From a virus: 58,693 nt of DNA. A program made the position numbers and the translations under genes. The stretch is taken from the IMG/VR virus record IMGVR_UViG_3300036900_000119, positions 1 to 58,693 of that record; one strand, given 5' to 3'. The notes under the pieces are model-generated. The model was not told the origin of the DNA. It ran no database searches and was given only the letters and a program-made list of their open reading frames with translations. This document shows positions 7,044 through 15,327 of this stretch, piece by piece; the first letter of the stretch is position 1, and each line of letters starts with the position of its first letter.

Positions 7044-7303
7044 AGCACACAGCCTAGCAGCCTTAATGCCCAAGTCAAGCAATGCAGCCTTGCCTAAAAA
7101 CTGGACACCCGTTATCGTTAACTAGACTGTCTTGCAAGACACTCACCTTACACAAGGCATTGAACACAAGGCAAACAAAAGCAAGACTGTCTTGTTACAA
7201 GGCAGCGTGTCTTATTGTGTGGCAGTTTCCGGGAGTGGAAAACAGAGAAACACAATAAACAAGGCTGTCTTGCTATTGGCACGCCATACGCTAACAGTGA
7301 GGC
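7044..7303. promoter_or_regulatory. Divergent control region with TGTCTTG boxes
   Basis: The region lies between genes pointing away from each other. TGTCTTG or TGTCTTA occurs at 7128, 7188, 7208 and 7266, and the first copy sits in the perfect 14-bp palindrome TGTCTTGCAAGACA (7128-7141). Spacings are 60, 20 and 58 bases. This is the look of a repressor or activator operator set. No integrase or lysogeny repressor was recognised nearby. Confidence 0.65.
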
Positions 7304-7648
7304 ATGACAACGAACCAAATCGAACACACACCAACGCCGTGGGTTGTAGCTTACGGCATGATCTACCAGCAGATTGGCAACGGCGCGGTCGGCCCGGGAA
7401 TTGCCAAAATGGACCGGGACGAGGAAATGACTATGCCCACCGAGCGCGATGCCAACGCCGAACTGATCGTCCGCGCCGTCAACTCACACGAGGCGCTTGT
7501 CAGCGCGCTCGATGATTGCATGGCTTTCTTGTGCGACCCGATCACTGCGGAATGGATCAATCGCAGCGGATACAATACGAACAATTACGGGAAAGCGGTA
7601 ATCAATGCCCACAAAGCCCTCTCGGACGCGAAAGGTGGTGCGCGATGA
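7304..7648 (+). CDS. Conserved phage hypothetical protein (HTPTPW type)
   Basis: A 114-residue protein. IEHTPTPWVV at the N-terminus, then RDANAELIVRAVNSHEALVS and LDDCMAFLCDPI, recur in small phage proteins of unknown role, often encoded near early operons. It is first of three coupled plus-strand genes and lies just downstream of the last TGTCTTG box. Confidence 0.8.
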   Translation: MTTNQIEHTPTPWVVAYGMIYQQIGNGAVGPGIAKMDRDEEMTMPTERDANAELIVRAVNSHEALVSALDDCMAFLCDPITAEWINRSGYNTNNYGKAVINAHKALSDAKGGAR

Positions 7649-7851
7649 AACCAAATGGCATTGCCACACGCGAGATGTTTAGGCGCATTCTAGGCGCTAG
7701 ATCACATTTCCAAATCAAGATGTTGCTCGGGCAGATTGACGCCAATACAGCGCACCTAACTTGCGCGTTGCGCGATTCAGCCATGAGGGAAGCACGCCGA
7801 ATTGCGGCCCTTCGCCACGAACAACTACACAAGGAAGGAAAGCTGAAATGA
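7645..7851 (+). CDS. Hypothetical protein
   Basis: A 68-residue basic helical ORF starting MKPNGIATREMFRRILGARS. The ATG at 7645 overlaps the previous stop, which argues against a longer ORF beginning at 7516. No family recognised. Confidence 0.6.
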   Translation: MKPNGIATREMFRRILGARSHFQIKMLLGQIDANTAHLTCALRDSAMREARRIAALRHEQLHKEGKLK

Positions 7852-8054
7852 GAAGGCTAAGAGCGATGCAGGTTTACGAGATAACACGCAAAACCAAGGC
7901 CAGCGTGAGGATTAAGCCATACGGCAGCACCAACCGGGCGGCAGTGAGAAACTTCACTCGTGAAGATTTCGACCGTCTGTTCATTGATCGCAAGGACGGG
8001 ACCTGCGTCAATCGCGGCAAAGGTGATACCTTGGTCGAAATCCTAAAAGACTAG
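7848..8054 (+). CDS. Hypothetical protein
   Basis: A 68-residue basic ORF starting MRRLRAMQVYEITRKTKASV, with RNFTREDFDRLFIDRKDGT. The ATG overlaps the previous stop and AAGGAAAG lies eight bases upstream. Possibly nucleic-acid binding from its charge; no family recognised. Confidence 0.6.
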   Translation: MRRLRAMQVYEITRKTKASVRIKPYGSTNRAAVRNFTREDFDRLFIDRKDGTCVNRGKGDTLVEILKD

Positions 8055-8377
8055 CAAGTGGGCCATGGGATTTTTTATGCCTCGCAACCCTCACTAAATA
8101 CGCTACTTGCAGAAGTGTGGGTGAAATGACCCAAGCTCCAAGGTAACAAGCCACATTCGCACCCCGGTTTCCACAAAGCCCCGAGACATCCAATCGGGGC
8201 TTTGTCGTGCCCATACGCCACGCAGCGCCACGTTTTCCGCGCTGTCCTGTTCACGGTAGCCAAACGCACGTCCGATGCTTCCTGGAGGCGTTTAGAGCGT
8301 TCTAGCGTTGGGTGCATTCACCCAAGCTTGACGTTTGCTTGCATTCACGCACAGTTCCCTTGTAGTTCATTGGCCGC
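8055..8377. other. Intergenic region with terminator and paired inverted motifs
   Basis: No gene is supported here. Besides the terminator at 8175-8203 it contains two related 19-base motifs, GGGTGAAATGACCCAAGCT at 8119-8137 and GGGTGCATTCACCCAAGCT at 8310-8328 (16 of 19 matching). Each has a GGGT...ACCC inverted repeat. They may be operators for the gene at 8378. Confidence 0.6.
8175..8203 (+). terminator. Rho-independent-type terminator
   Basis: A 10-bp stem AAAGCCCCGA/TCGGGGCTTT with a nine-base loop and a GC-rich core. The T-rich right arm makes it a plausible terminator for the 7304-8054 genes. It is symmetric enough to work in both directions. Confidence 0.75.
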
Positions 8378-8686
8378 ATGAAGTCTGCAAACACCCATCC
8401 GACACGCGCCCGAGCAATGACTCAACTCCTTGCCATGCAGCAGCTTCTCATGGCAGACGTGCAGTGTGAGGAGACTAAGGCAAGTGTCCGTGCTCAGTGC
8501 ACCCGAGCGTGGAAGGAACTCCAAGAGCTTAGGCTCCGGATGCTTGGGAAGGGCCCGCCAGCGCCAGTGCGCGACACAGATCCCAAGCGCAAGCCTCGTG
8601 CCTCCGCCTCCCCCATCGTCCAGCCCCAGGAGCCACCAGGGCCAGTGTCCACACCGCAGCCTCCGTTGTCCACGCCGCCAGCGTAA
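8378..8686 (+). CDS. Hypothetical protein with Pro-rich tail
   Basis: A 102-residue ORF starting MKSANTHPTRARAMTQLLAM. A helical first half (about residues 14-60) is followed by a Pro/Ser/Thr-rich tail. No good ribosome-binding site precedes the first ATG, and a later ATG at codon 14 is possible. No family recognised; moderate doubt that the full frame is used. Confidence 0.45.
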   Translation: MKSANTHPTRARAMTQLLAMQQLLMADVQCEETKASVRAQCTRAWKELQELRLRMLGKGPPAPVRDTDPKRKPRASASPIVQPQEPPGPVSTPQPPLSTPPA

Positions 8687-9365
8687 ACATTGGGTGTTGT
8701 GCCCCAAAGTGAGCGCGCACGCGTTCTATTACACATTGTGCGAACGCGCTGTCCACACCTCCAGGCCATTGTCCACGTTTTCACTCGTGCTCGAAGTACG
8801 CTGGCTGGCGGAGGGTAAGAGATTCCTTTTTCGCGTGACCGTCCCACCCCCGGCCGGCGCACCCCGGCTGCCTAGCGGCGAGCCGCTGCGCGTGACTCCC
8901 CTCTGAGAAATATTGTGGATTCTGGGATACTCTCTTGGGTAGTCGCGAATCCCCCTCGAATAAATGATTGTGGTTTGTGGGTAAGTTTCATGCTCCCATT
9001 GAATCCATGACACTGCAGAGCGTTGAGACATTCCGGAAAGTTCTTCGGGAGCAGCGGAAGTGGTCGAGGTGGTTTGTGTTGTTGTGCTGGAGCGCGTTCG
9101 TTTGCACTCCTAGGAAAGGCAGGTGATGCACGATGCCTCCATGCGGAGTTGATCCTGTGACGAGCCGATATACCGGGGTAAGGGTGTAGGCACCGGGGGA
9201 TGCGCGATCCGGCGAAAAACACGCATTCGGGGGCGCTTGGAAATGAGGCGTGAAATGATGACACCCGTGTACAGGTACAGAGGTCCACGGTAGTTCCACT
9301 CACGTCAACTGTCGTCAACGCGAGATTATGGTTGACGGTTTTAGGTTTTCCGATAAGTGTTTGGG
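8687..9365. other. Long non-coding stretch with TGTCCAC boxes
   Basis: About 680 bases without a convincing gene; overlapping ORFs have unlikely composition. TGTCCAC occurs at 8646, 8667 (inside the preceding gene), 8750 and 8770, a cluster that loosely resembles DnaA boxes. A 6-bp hairpin AGCGGC/GCCGCT lies near 8874. Near 9304-9338, GTCAAC twice and GTTGAC once precede the RNA ligase gene. A replication origin or regulatory leader is possible but unproven. Confidence 0.5.
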
Positions 9366-10271
9366 ATGCTGAATTCATACCCGTCGATTTACAACTTGGG
9401 GCACGCGGCGATTGCGGAGCTTCTCAAGAGTCCGGTGATCGTGGAGGAGAAAGTGGACGGGAGCCAACTGAGCTTCGGCCTAAGTGGCGAGGGTGAGATT
9501 TCACTCAGGTCCAAGGGCGCGCAGATCAACGTGGTTGCTCCGGAAGGGATGTTTAAGAAGGCGGTGGATGTGGTGGCGTCCATAAAGCACCTGTTGAAAC
9601 CGGGGTGGGTTTATCGGGGTGAATACCTCACAGGCCCACATCACAACGCGCTGACTTACGCCAGGGCCCCGAAGAACCACATCATCCTGTTCGATGTGAA
9701 CACCGGGTTGGAGGTTTATGAGAGCCCGAAATTCAAGGCAGGTGTGGCGGAGGAACTTGGCCTTGAGTGCGTGCCGGTGCTGTTCCAGGGAATGATCGAG
9801 GATGTCAACCAGTTCCGTGCGCTCCTGGACACCCAATCCGTTCTGGGAGGTCAGAAGATTGAGGGCGTGGTTATCAAGCCTGCCGATTACGGATTATTCG
9901 GCAAAGACAAGAAGGTGCTGATGGGGAAGTTTGTGGCGGAGTCTTTTCGTGAGGTCAATTCCAAGGCATGGAATGACGAACACAAAACCAAAGGAAACTC
10001 GGAGATCATCCAGATTTTGGCGTCCCAATACGGCACCAGCGCCCGGTGGGGAAAGGCAGTTATCCACCTGAAGGAGCGCGGCGTGCTGACTGGTGAACCC
10101 AAGGACATCGGTGCGTTGATGAAGGAGGTTCCGGAGGACATCCAAAAGGAATGCGAGGCGGAACTAAAAGAGAAGCTATGGGTCTGGGCGTGGCCGCAGT
10201 TGCGTCGGAAAGTGACGCATGGACTTCCGGAGTGGTACAAGGAGGAGATGCTTAAGAGCGCCTTTAAGTAA
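9366..10271 (+). CDS. RNA ligase family protein (Rnl2-like)
   Basis: A 301-residue protein. EEKVDGSQ (residues 27-34) is the nucleotidyltransferase motif I with Lys29 as the probable AMP acceptor. Downstream come WVYRGEYL (motif III-like, 81-88), ILFDV, KIEGVVIKP (motif IV, 164-172) and KKVLMGKFV (motif V). This is the order in ATP-dependent RNA ligases and related DNA ligases. ATG at 9366 is preferred over a GTG three codons earlier. The C-terminal third looks like an accessory domain. Phages use such enzymes for RNA repair after host tRNA cleavage. No kinase/phosphatase partner is seen here. Confidence 0.85.
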   Translation: MLNSYPSIYNLGHAAIAELLKSPVIVEEKVDGSQLSFGLSGEGEISLRSKGAQINVVAPEGMFKKAVDVVASIKHLLKPGWVYRGEYLTGPHHNALTYARAPKNHIILFDVNTGLEVYESPKFKAGVAEELGLECVPVLFQGMIEDVNQFRALLDTQSVLGGQKIEGVVIKPADYGLFGKDKKVLMGKFVAESFREVNSKAWNDEHKTKGNSEIIQILASQYGTSARWGKAVIHLKERGVLTGEPKDIGALMKEVPEDIQKECEAELKEKLWVWAWPQLRRKVTHGLPEWYKEEMLKSAFK

Positions 10272-10278
10272 CACTGCT

Positions 10279-10839
10279 ATGAACCAATGGACACCCTTGT
10301 GGAGCATGATCGTCGAGTCGTCGTTGTGGCAGGACGAAGATGACGCTACGTGCAAAGTTTTCGTCACCATGATGGCAATCAAAGATCCGGATCACGTTGT
10401 CCGGTTAAGCGCCTACCAGATCGGGAAGAAGGCGAACAAGACCGAGAAAGAGGTGTTGGAGGCGTTGAAGATTCTCAGTTCTCCGGATAAGCGGCGGATC
10501 GAGCCGCAGGAGTTTGATGGTAGGCGCATCGAGAAGCGCGAGGACGGGTGGTTCATGCTCAACGGCCAGAAGTATCAAGACATGATGCAGGACATGATCC
10601 GCCAGCGCCAGCAGGCCAAATGGCAGCGCGAACAGCGCATGATTGAGAAGGCGATCCGGACGGGCGAGGGGTTGAACCCGAACGATGTGACACCCCAGAT
10701 TCAGCAGCGTTACGACCGCGCCAAGGCGAAGTCTGAAAGGAAATCCAAGCGCACAGTGGCCGATGAACTAACCGGGGAGCGTGGACTCACTGACGTGAAC
10801 GAGCACAACGCCAACGGCCGGCCGATGAACCCGCTATGA
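10279..10839 (+). CDS. Helix-turn-helix replication-type protein
   Basis: A 186-residue protein starting MNQWTPLWSMIVESSLWQDE. The N-terminal pattern W...V.SSLW..D...CKVFVTMMAIKDPDHVV and YQIGKKANKTEKEVLEALKI matches phage proteins with a winged-helix domain found beside replication genes. The C-terminal half is highly charged (RQRQQAKWQREQRMIEKAI), like a coiled coil. Start chosen from good agreement with that family; it lies eight bases after the ligase stop. No helicase loader motif is visible. Confidence 0.7.
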   Translation: MNQWTPLWSMIVESSLWQDEDDATCKVFVTMMAIKDPDHVVRLSAYQIGKKANKTEKEVLEALKILSSPDKRRIEPQEFDGRRIEKREDGWFMLNGQKYQDMMQDMIRQRQQAKWQREQRMIEKAIRTGEGLNPNDVTPQIQQRYDRAKAKSERKSKRTVADELTGERGLTDVNEHNANGRPMNPL

Positions 10840-11276
10840 AACCTATGACCGAACAAGAACAACGAATCGCGATTGCGGAGGCGTGCGGGTGGAAATGGTA
10901 TCGGCGACCGGCAACTGGTCCGTGGGCCGATAAACCAATGCGGGCCATGTATCACCCGTTGCTGGTCCCGGATTATGTTGACACATTGAAGGTTGCCGAT
11001 CTGACCGAGCGCCAATGCAATGAGGTGTTTCTATGGCGTGAAGGAAACATTCCCGACTACCTCCACGACCTCAACGCGATGCACGAGGCGGAGAAGACGC
11101 TTCGCCATCCCTGTGAGGAAAGCTACACCTACGTAAGACACTTAGAGCAAATTTGCGGCTGGGTTCCGTGGCAGGCCACCGCTGCCCAACGCGCCGAAGC
11201 GTTCCTTAGGACGCTTGGAAGGTGGAAGGACGCAGAGCCTTACCCCTCCAACTCTGGCAGCTCGGGCACAGCGTAA
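10836..11276 (+). CDS. Conserved phage hypothetical protein
   Basis: A 146-residue protein. IAEACGWKWYRRP at the N-terminus, then PDYLHDLNAMHEAEKTL and TAAQRAEAFLRTLGRW near the C-terminus, form a pattern common in phage proteins of unknown function, known from memory. Its start overlaps the previous stop by four bases. Confidence 0.75.
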   Translation: MKPMTEQEQRIAIAEACGWKWYRRPATGPWADKPMRAMYHPLLVPDYVDTLKVADLTERQCNEVFLWREGNIPDYLHDLNAMHEAEKTLRHPCEESYTYVRHLEQICGWVPWQATAAQRAEAFLRTLGRWKDAEPYPSNSGSSGTA

Positions 11277-11394
11277 TGAACGCCTGCGCGCCACAGAACA
11301 GGCGCGGGTTCAGGATGCCCGATCCATTGCAGGATGGGCACGGCTTCTCCGGGACGACGGGCCGTCCTTTGTCGAGTGCAAGTCGTCTCTCCAT
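11206..11394 (-). CDS. Possible small zinc-binding protein on the opposite strand
   Basis: A 62-codon ORF starting MERRLALDKGRPVVPEKP has CPSCNGSGIL followed 15-20 residues later by CPSC. This Cys-x2-Cys-x-Gly-x-Gly pattern is typical of DnaJ-like zinc sites and unusual by chance. Against it, the ORF lies backwards between plus-strand genes and overlaps the end of one. Undecided. Confidence 0.35.
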   Translation of the reverse strand: MERRLALDKGRPVVPEKPCPSCNGSGILNPRLFCGAQAFITLCPSCQSWRGKALRPSTFQAS

Positions 11395-11408
11395 GGGCCA
11401 AGTGTTGC

Positions 11409-11606
11409 ATGGGATTAGAGAAACTTCAAATGCGCGAGATAGCACTTGACGGCGAGGCACGGTTGTGGGAGGCTCGGGGCGCACCGAAGATGACTTGCTC
11501 GAACCATTCAATGTTCCGATTCTCCCTCGCTGGGTCTTTCTCGAAGCATCGCGCTTTGAGGGTCATCCCGGGTGCCGGGGGAGAGTCGGGATATTGGATT
11601 GTGTGA
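11409..11606 (+). CDS. Possible small protein
   Basis: A 65-codon ORF starting MGLEKLQMREIALDGEARLW. It is supported mainly by its TGA, which overlaps the GTG start of the next gene by four bases. The composition of the second half (HRALRVIPGAGGESGYWIV) is not persuasive, and a minus-strand ORF covers the same bases. No family recognised. Confidence 0.35.
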   Translation: MGLEKLQMREIALDGEARLWEARGAPKMTCSNHSMFRFSLAGSFSKHRALRVIPGAGGESGYWIV

Positions 11607-12220
11607 GTATTCAAGCCATCAACTGGGCGTTCGACCAGACCATCGAATCTTCCTCCTGCAAGTTCATCCTCGTTTGTCTTGCGAATTACGCGAACGAATC
11701 ATCCGAAGCTTACCCGTCCGTTGAGACGATTTCACGGATGACTGGACTTGATCGTAAGACGATCATCTCTGGCTTGGGAAAGCTTTGCGCTTCGGGCGTC
11801 CTAACCGACACTGGAAAGCGAGTCGGCCACACCTGCTCGATACCCGTTTACAAGCTGTCCCAAAAACGGAACTATACCGAAAACGGAACAGTTCCGAAAA
11901 CGGATGGAAGATGTCCCAAAATTCCCGATAAGCAGTCCCGTTTTTCCGTGAAGCTGTCCCAAAAACGGGATACAGAACCATCAGTAACCGTCAAGGAACC
12001 ATCAGAGGGGAACCGGACCCGGAAATTTGTCTCAGAGTTAAACGCCCAAATTAAACTCGCGTCCGAGCGCATTATCCAACTCAAGGATGCCGGTGATCCG
12101 AAGTCGGCAACAGAGATCAAGGAGCTGTGTTCTTGGAGTGCTTGGCTTGCGCGAGCATACTGTCGGGGATCTTGCGGCCTTGGGGGACGCCCAAAGCGCG
12201 ATGGAGTGCGCCCTTCTTGA
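11603..12220 (+). CDS. Helix-turn-helix replication-type protein
   Basis: A 205-residue protein with probable GTG start (MSIQAINWAFDQTIESSSCK). The block KFILVCLANYANESSEAYPSV, then TISRMTGLDRKTIISGLGKL and GVLTDTGKRVG, is the winged-helix found at the N-terminus of many phage replication-initiation proteins. The C-terminal helix region is charged. The last 100 bases overlap a small gene on the other strand, so the true C-terminus could be shorter in function, though the frame stays open. It shares its domain type with the protein at 10279. Confidence 0.75.
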   Translation: MSIQAINWAFDQTIESSSCKFILVCLANYANESSEAYPSVETISRMTGLDRKTIISGLGKLCASGVLTDTGKRVGHTCSIPVYKLSQKRNYTENGTVPKTDGRCPKIPDKQSRFSVKLSQKRDTEPSVTVKEPSEGNRTRKFVSELNAQIKLASERIIQLKDAGDPKSATEIKELCSWSAWLARAYCRGSCGLGGRPKRDGVRPS

Positions 12221-12242
12221 GATGCAGGTGCATTGGTTTCAT
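12117..12242 (-). CDS. Tiny conserved phage protein (LKKGALHRALG type)
   Basis: A 41-residue ORF recovered by ATGA coupling to the gene upstream. LHLKKGALHRALGVPQG followed by KIPDSMLAQAKHSKN matches, from memory, a very common small phage protein adjoining virion genes. Function unknown. It overlaps convergently with the end of the plus-strand gene at 11603-12220. Confidence 0.75.
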   Translation of the reverse strand: MKPMHLHLKKGALHRALGVPQGRKIPDSMLAQAKHSKNTAP

Positions 12243-12400
12243 GGTCGTTTCTTCCCTTTGTAGCCCTTAGCAGGCTTGTGTGCAAACTCACGCGACACCT
12301 TCATATCAGGGCATCCTGGTTTGGTTTTTCCACCATGGGAATTCTCCCACCCATAGCAGGAACCCATAAACTTTCTTTGACGATCTGTAACGGCGGGCAC
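12239..12400 (-). CDS. Tiny conserved phage protein (VTDRQRKFMG type)
   Basis: A 53-residue ORF with GTG start and GAAAGGAAAC five to ten bases upstream. The N-terminus MPAVTDRQRKFMGSCYGWE and basic end KPAKGYKGKKRP resemble small phage proteins of the DUF3008 kind. Those are also found beside virion genes. It lies 14 bases after the long ejection-type protein and overlaps the next tiny gene. Confidence 0.72.
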   Translation of the reverse strand: MPAVTDRQRKFMGSCYGWENSHGGKTKPGCPDMKVSREFAHKPAKGYKGKKRP

Positions 12401-12414
12401 GTTGTTTCCTTTCG

Positions 12415-15327
12415 TTATCTTGGATTGGCTTCTCGAAGAAATTCCTCGTCGCTCATGCTATGCCCTTGCGGTGCCGCGTTCTGGTCTTCACCGTAGGCTG
12501 ACTTGAGCGTTGAAAGCACCTTGTAGGTTGCGCCTGGGTTTTTTAACTCGGTGGTCGCAGCACGCACGAATGGTTCGGAGGTTACAATCGCCCGCATCAA
12601 TCTCGGCATCTGTTCCAGTGTGTGCGGGGTCAGCAAGAGTGAGTTGAGTTTCGGTGAGGCTAGTATCCACGACGCGATCTTGTCCCGCGCCAGCATCGAG
12701 AGATCCTTGAGGATCGACGTGCGTCCTCCTTCCCCTGGAGTCAGCGCATTGAGCAAGCTCGATACACCCTCACCCTTGGCAAGCATCCCGGCCCCACCAC
12801 CGACTCGTTGCTTCTCCTCCCGCAGCAATTCGCGCTTGGCGTAATCCGTCATGCTCTCGAAAAGGTCAGGACCGAGCAGCACTTTGTACTTCTCCAACTG
12901 GTCGCCGGTTCCTAACGCCTTGTTGATGCCGGAACCGCTCACAATGTCGCCCTTCTTGCCTTGGAGCTGCGCTAGCGTGTCGGCCGGCGTCGGAGAACGC
13001 CTCGCCTCATTGAAAAGGGACTGCGCCACTTTGCGACGGACTTGCTCCGCAACCTCTGGATCACCCGTTTCCAGACGGTCCATTACCGATTTCACGTCCG
13101 AAAGCTTGTAGGTGGGCAAAAAACGGATGAACTGGTCCGGATTGAGGTCGGCACGGTCGCCTTTGATGAAATCCTTGAGCGCGCCGTTCGTGTACTCGTC
13201 TTTCAAACGCTGTTCGGCCATCTGGAGTCGAGAAAGCGCATTCGGGGTGGCCTTGTTGGCTGGGTTTAGGAGTGCCTCCAAGTCTTCGGCGGGTAAATTG
13301 TGCTGGAAAGACGACAAAACCCGCGCCGCCTTTACGAATTGTTGGCCGTTGCTCCCAAAAGCGTCGTTAAAAAGCGTCGGATTAGCCTTCCGCAAGCTTT
13401 CAAGGCTGCTGATGAGCTTGTCACCGCTTACGGCAGTGCTGGAACCATCGGCGAGCGCGTCTTGGAGTAGGCTTTCGCGCACCGTTTTGTGAAAAGCCGA
13501 CAGTTCGCTCGATCCGGTGCCCAAAAACCCCTTGAGCGCCTCGTAGCTGTCGGGTTTGGAGATGAGCTTCTTGACGAGTTCCGTGTTTCCAACCCCAGGT
13601 TGGTCCATCTCCCGGAAAAGTGGGGCCACGTTGCGGTCACTGAACCTTTCCGCGTGCGCTTTGTATGCGGCAGTGGCGTCATTCCACGCCTGCTTGAGTT
13701 CGGGGTCGCCGATTTCGTCCAAGCCATTCTCGATTGACTTGGATATTTGCGAGTAGAGCTGCTTTAACCGGCCTTCCTTTACCCCGGGAACCGCCTCTCC
13801 GCGTGTGATAGCGTCCCCTACGTCGGTACGAATCTGCTTCAAGTCGTTAATCGAGACGTTCCCTTGATCGAGCTTGCTCGAAAGCTCTTGGAGTCGTCCT
13901 CTGATGGGCGTGTCTATTGGGACTGTTCCTCCTTCTGGTTTAGTCACCTTCGGAAGATCCTCAATCATCGAGTCAACGGCTGATTTCAGACCCGTCCCCT
14001 TAATCACCGGGTCCATCACAGCAGGGTTTGAGTAAAACTTGTCGTACGCCTGATCGACGGCATCCTTGCTCGCGTCACGCATCGCCACGGCCCGTTGGCG
14101 TATCAAATCTCCCGTTTCCGTCATCGGGACACCTTCTGTGGGAAGCTTGTCCACTCCGAAATCCCGAATCACCTTGGCTTGCTGTGAAGCTTCGCCTTGC
14201 GCCCTCAGTGAGTTCACGATTCTCTCATTTCCTCTGCGCTCCGCGTCTTGGGCGAACTGCGCTAGCGCAACGTCCTTCTCGAATGGATCGACAGATGACT
14301 TGAGCACGCCTAACCCCCTGCGAGCCACTTCCTCATCTGTCCCAAGTGTGTCCGGTCGAATCATCCAGTTTTGCCATGCACGGCTTACCTCATCACGTGC
14401 CTTCTTGGCTGCGATCATCGGCCCCGCACCTGCCGCCACATTCTCTTGTCGCGTTTCGAGTTGCGCAAGCAGGGGTATGCCAGTTGCCTCGGCGGGTGAA
14501 AGCTTTGCCGGTATCCCTGAACGTGCCGCCAGCCGTTGTGCCGCAGTGACGCCTTCCGATGTTAACTCAGGGTTGGCAGGGGAAAGCAGAGACGTTCCAG
14601 CTAGAGGATTTGGGAGTCCTTTTCCTTGGACTACATCGGACGCGATCTGACCCCCCTTGAGAACGCCTCCCATGAGCGCCCCTGCCGCTGTATCCAACGG
14701 AACTTGAGCTGCGGCTTGACCTATGGCTTGTCCGAAGTTTACGGGTTCCTGATCCGCTGCCCTTGTGACTACGGTTTTACCTGCTCTCGCCGCCGCCGAT
14801 CCTAGAGCCCCGTAGAGAGCCTGCTTCATCAATCCGGCATCTGCTCCGCCTGTCTTCAATGCGAGCGCGGAAAGGAGCGTTTCCGGAGCATAGGCGAGCA
14901 ATCCCGTAAGGCTGTTCAGCGTTAGTTTATGCGGGTCAACGACGTAATCCTCACCTTTGATGTTCACCACGGGCTCTCCAAGCTCGTTCATCCGGACGTT
15001 CTCTGCACCATAGGTCTTGGCCAAATACTTAATCTGTTCCTCCGGAGTTGAGCGCAGCTTTAGTCCAATGTCACCACCCGTCGGCAATCCTTCTTCGTGA
15101 AATGGAACACCTTCGCGCTTTCCCATCCTCCCAAGCGCGATCTCCCGTTCATCCAAAGGAGGGGGAGCGTTAAGATTTGTTCCACTTGTCCCCATCGCAG
15201 CCAACGCCGTCGCTGACATGGGAAGGATTGGCGCAGGAGCGGGCGCAGTCACCGTCGCCATCGCGCTCTGATCCGGCCTATCCTCGGATAGTCTCAAAAA
15301 TTCTTCGTCGCTCAAATCGTGGGGCAT
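12415..15327 (-). CDS. Large internal virion (ejection-type) protein
   Basis: A 970-residue protein. The ATG at 15327 is chosen because AAAGGAC lies six bases upstream and it overlaps the previous stop (TGATG); a start eight codons earlier lacks such a site. It is mostly helical and Ala/Leu/Glu-rich, with hydrophobic Ala/Gly stretches near residues 150-240, as in podovirus inner-core proteins. DLSDEEFLRL at the N-terminus and MSDEEFLRE nine residues before the end repeat the same motif. No lytic transglycosylase active site was seen. Inference: part of a DNA-ejection machine. Confidence 0.7.
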   Translation of the reverse strand: MPHDLSDEEFLRLSEDRPDQSAMATVTAPAPAPILPMSATALAAMGTSGTNLNAPPPLDEREIALGRMGKREGVPFHEEGLPTGGDIGLKLRSTPEEQIKYLAKTYGAENVRMNELGEPVVNIKGEDYVVDPHKLTLNSLTGLLAYAPETLLSALALKTGGADAGLMKQALYGALGSAAARAGKTVVTRAADQEPVNFGQAIGQAAAQVPLDTAAGALMGGVLKGGQIASDVVQGKGLPNPLAGTSLLSPANPELTSEGVTAAQRLAARSGIPAKLSPAEATGIPLLAQLETRQENVAAGAGPMIAAKKARDEVSRAWQNWMIRPDTLGTDEEVARRGLGVLKSSVDPFEKDVALAQFAQDAERRGNERIVNSLRAQGEASQQAKVIRDFGVDKLPTEGVPMTETGDLIRQRAVAMRDASKDAVDQAYDKFYSNPAVMDPVIKGTGLKSAVDSMIEDLPKVTKPEGGTVPIDTPIRGRLQELSSKLDQGNVSINDLKQIRTDVGDAITRGEAVPGVKEGRLKQLYSQISKSIENGLDEIGDPELKQAWNDATAAYKAHAERFSDRNVAPLFREMDQPGVGNTELVKKLISKPDSYEALKGFLGTGSSELSAFHKTVRESLLQDALADGSSTAVSGDKLISSLESLRKANPTLFNDAFGSNGQQFVKAARVLSSFQHNLPAEDLEALLNPANKATPNALSRLQMAEQRLKDEYTNGALKDFIKGDRADLNPDQFIRFLPTYKLSDVKSVMDRLETGDPEVAEQVRRKVAQSLFNEARRSPTPADTLAQLQGKKGDIVSGSGINKALGTGDQLEKYKVLLGPDLFESMTDYAKRELLREEKQRVGGGAGMLAKGEGVSSLLNALTPGEGGRTSILKDLSMLARDKIASWILASPKLNSLLLTPHTLEQMPRLMRAIVTSEPFVRAATTELKNPGATYKVLSTLKSAYGEDQNAAPQGHSMSDEEFLREANPR

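Noticed and set aside
8872-9378. 168-codon minus ORF in the long gap
   Set aside because: Composition is not protein-like, no ribosome site, no resemblance to any family.
7044-12220. Lysogeny module (integrase, cI-like repressor)
   Set aside because: No tyrosine or serine recombinase and no classic repressor recognised; small helix-turn-helix proteins are not enough.
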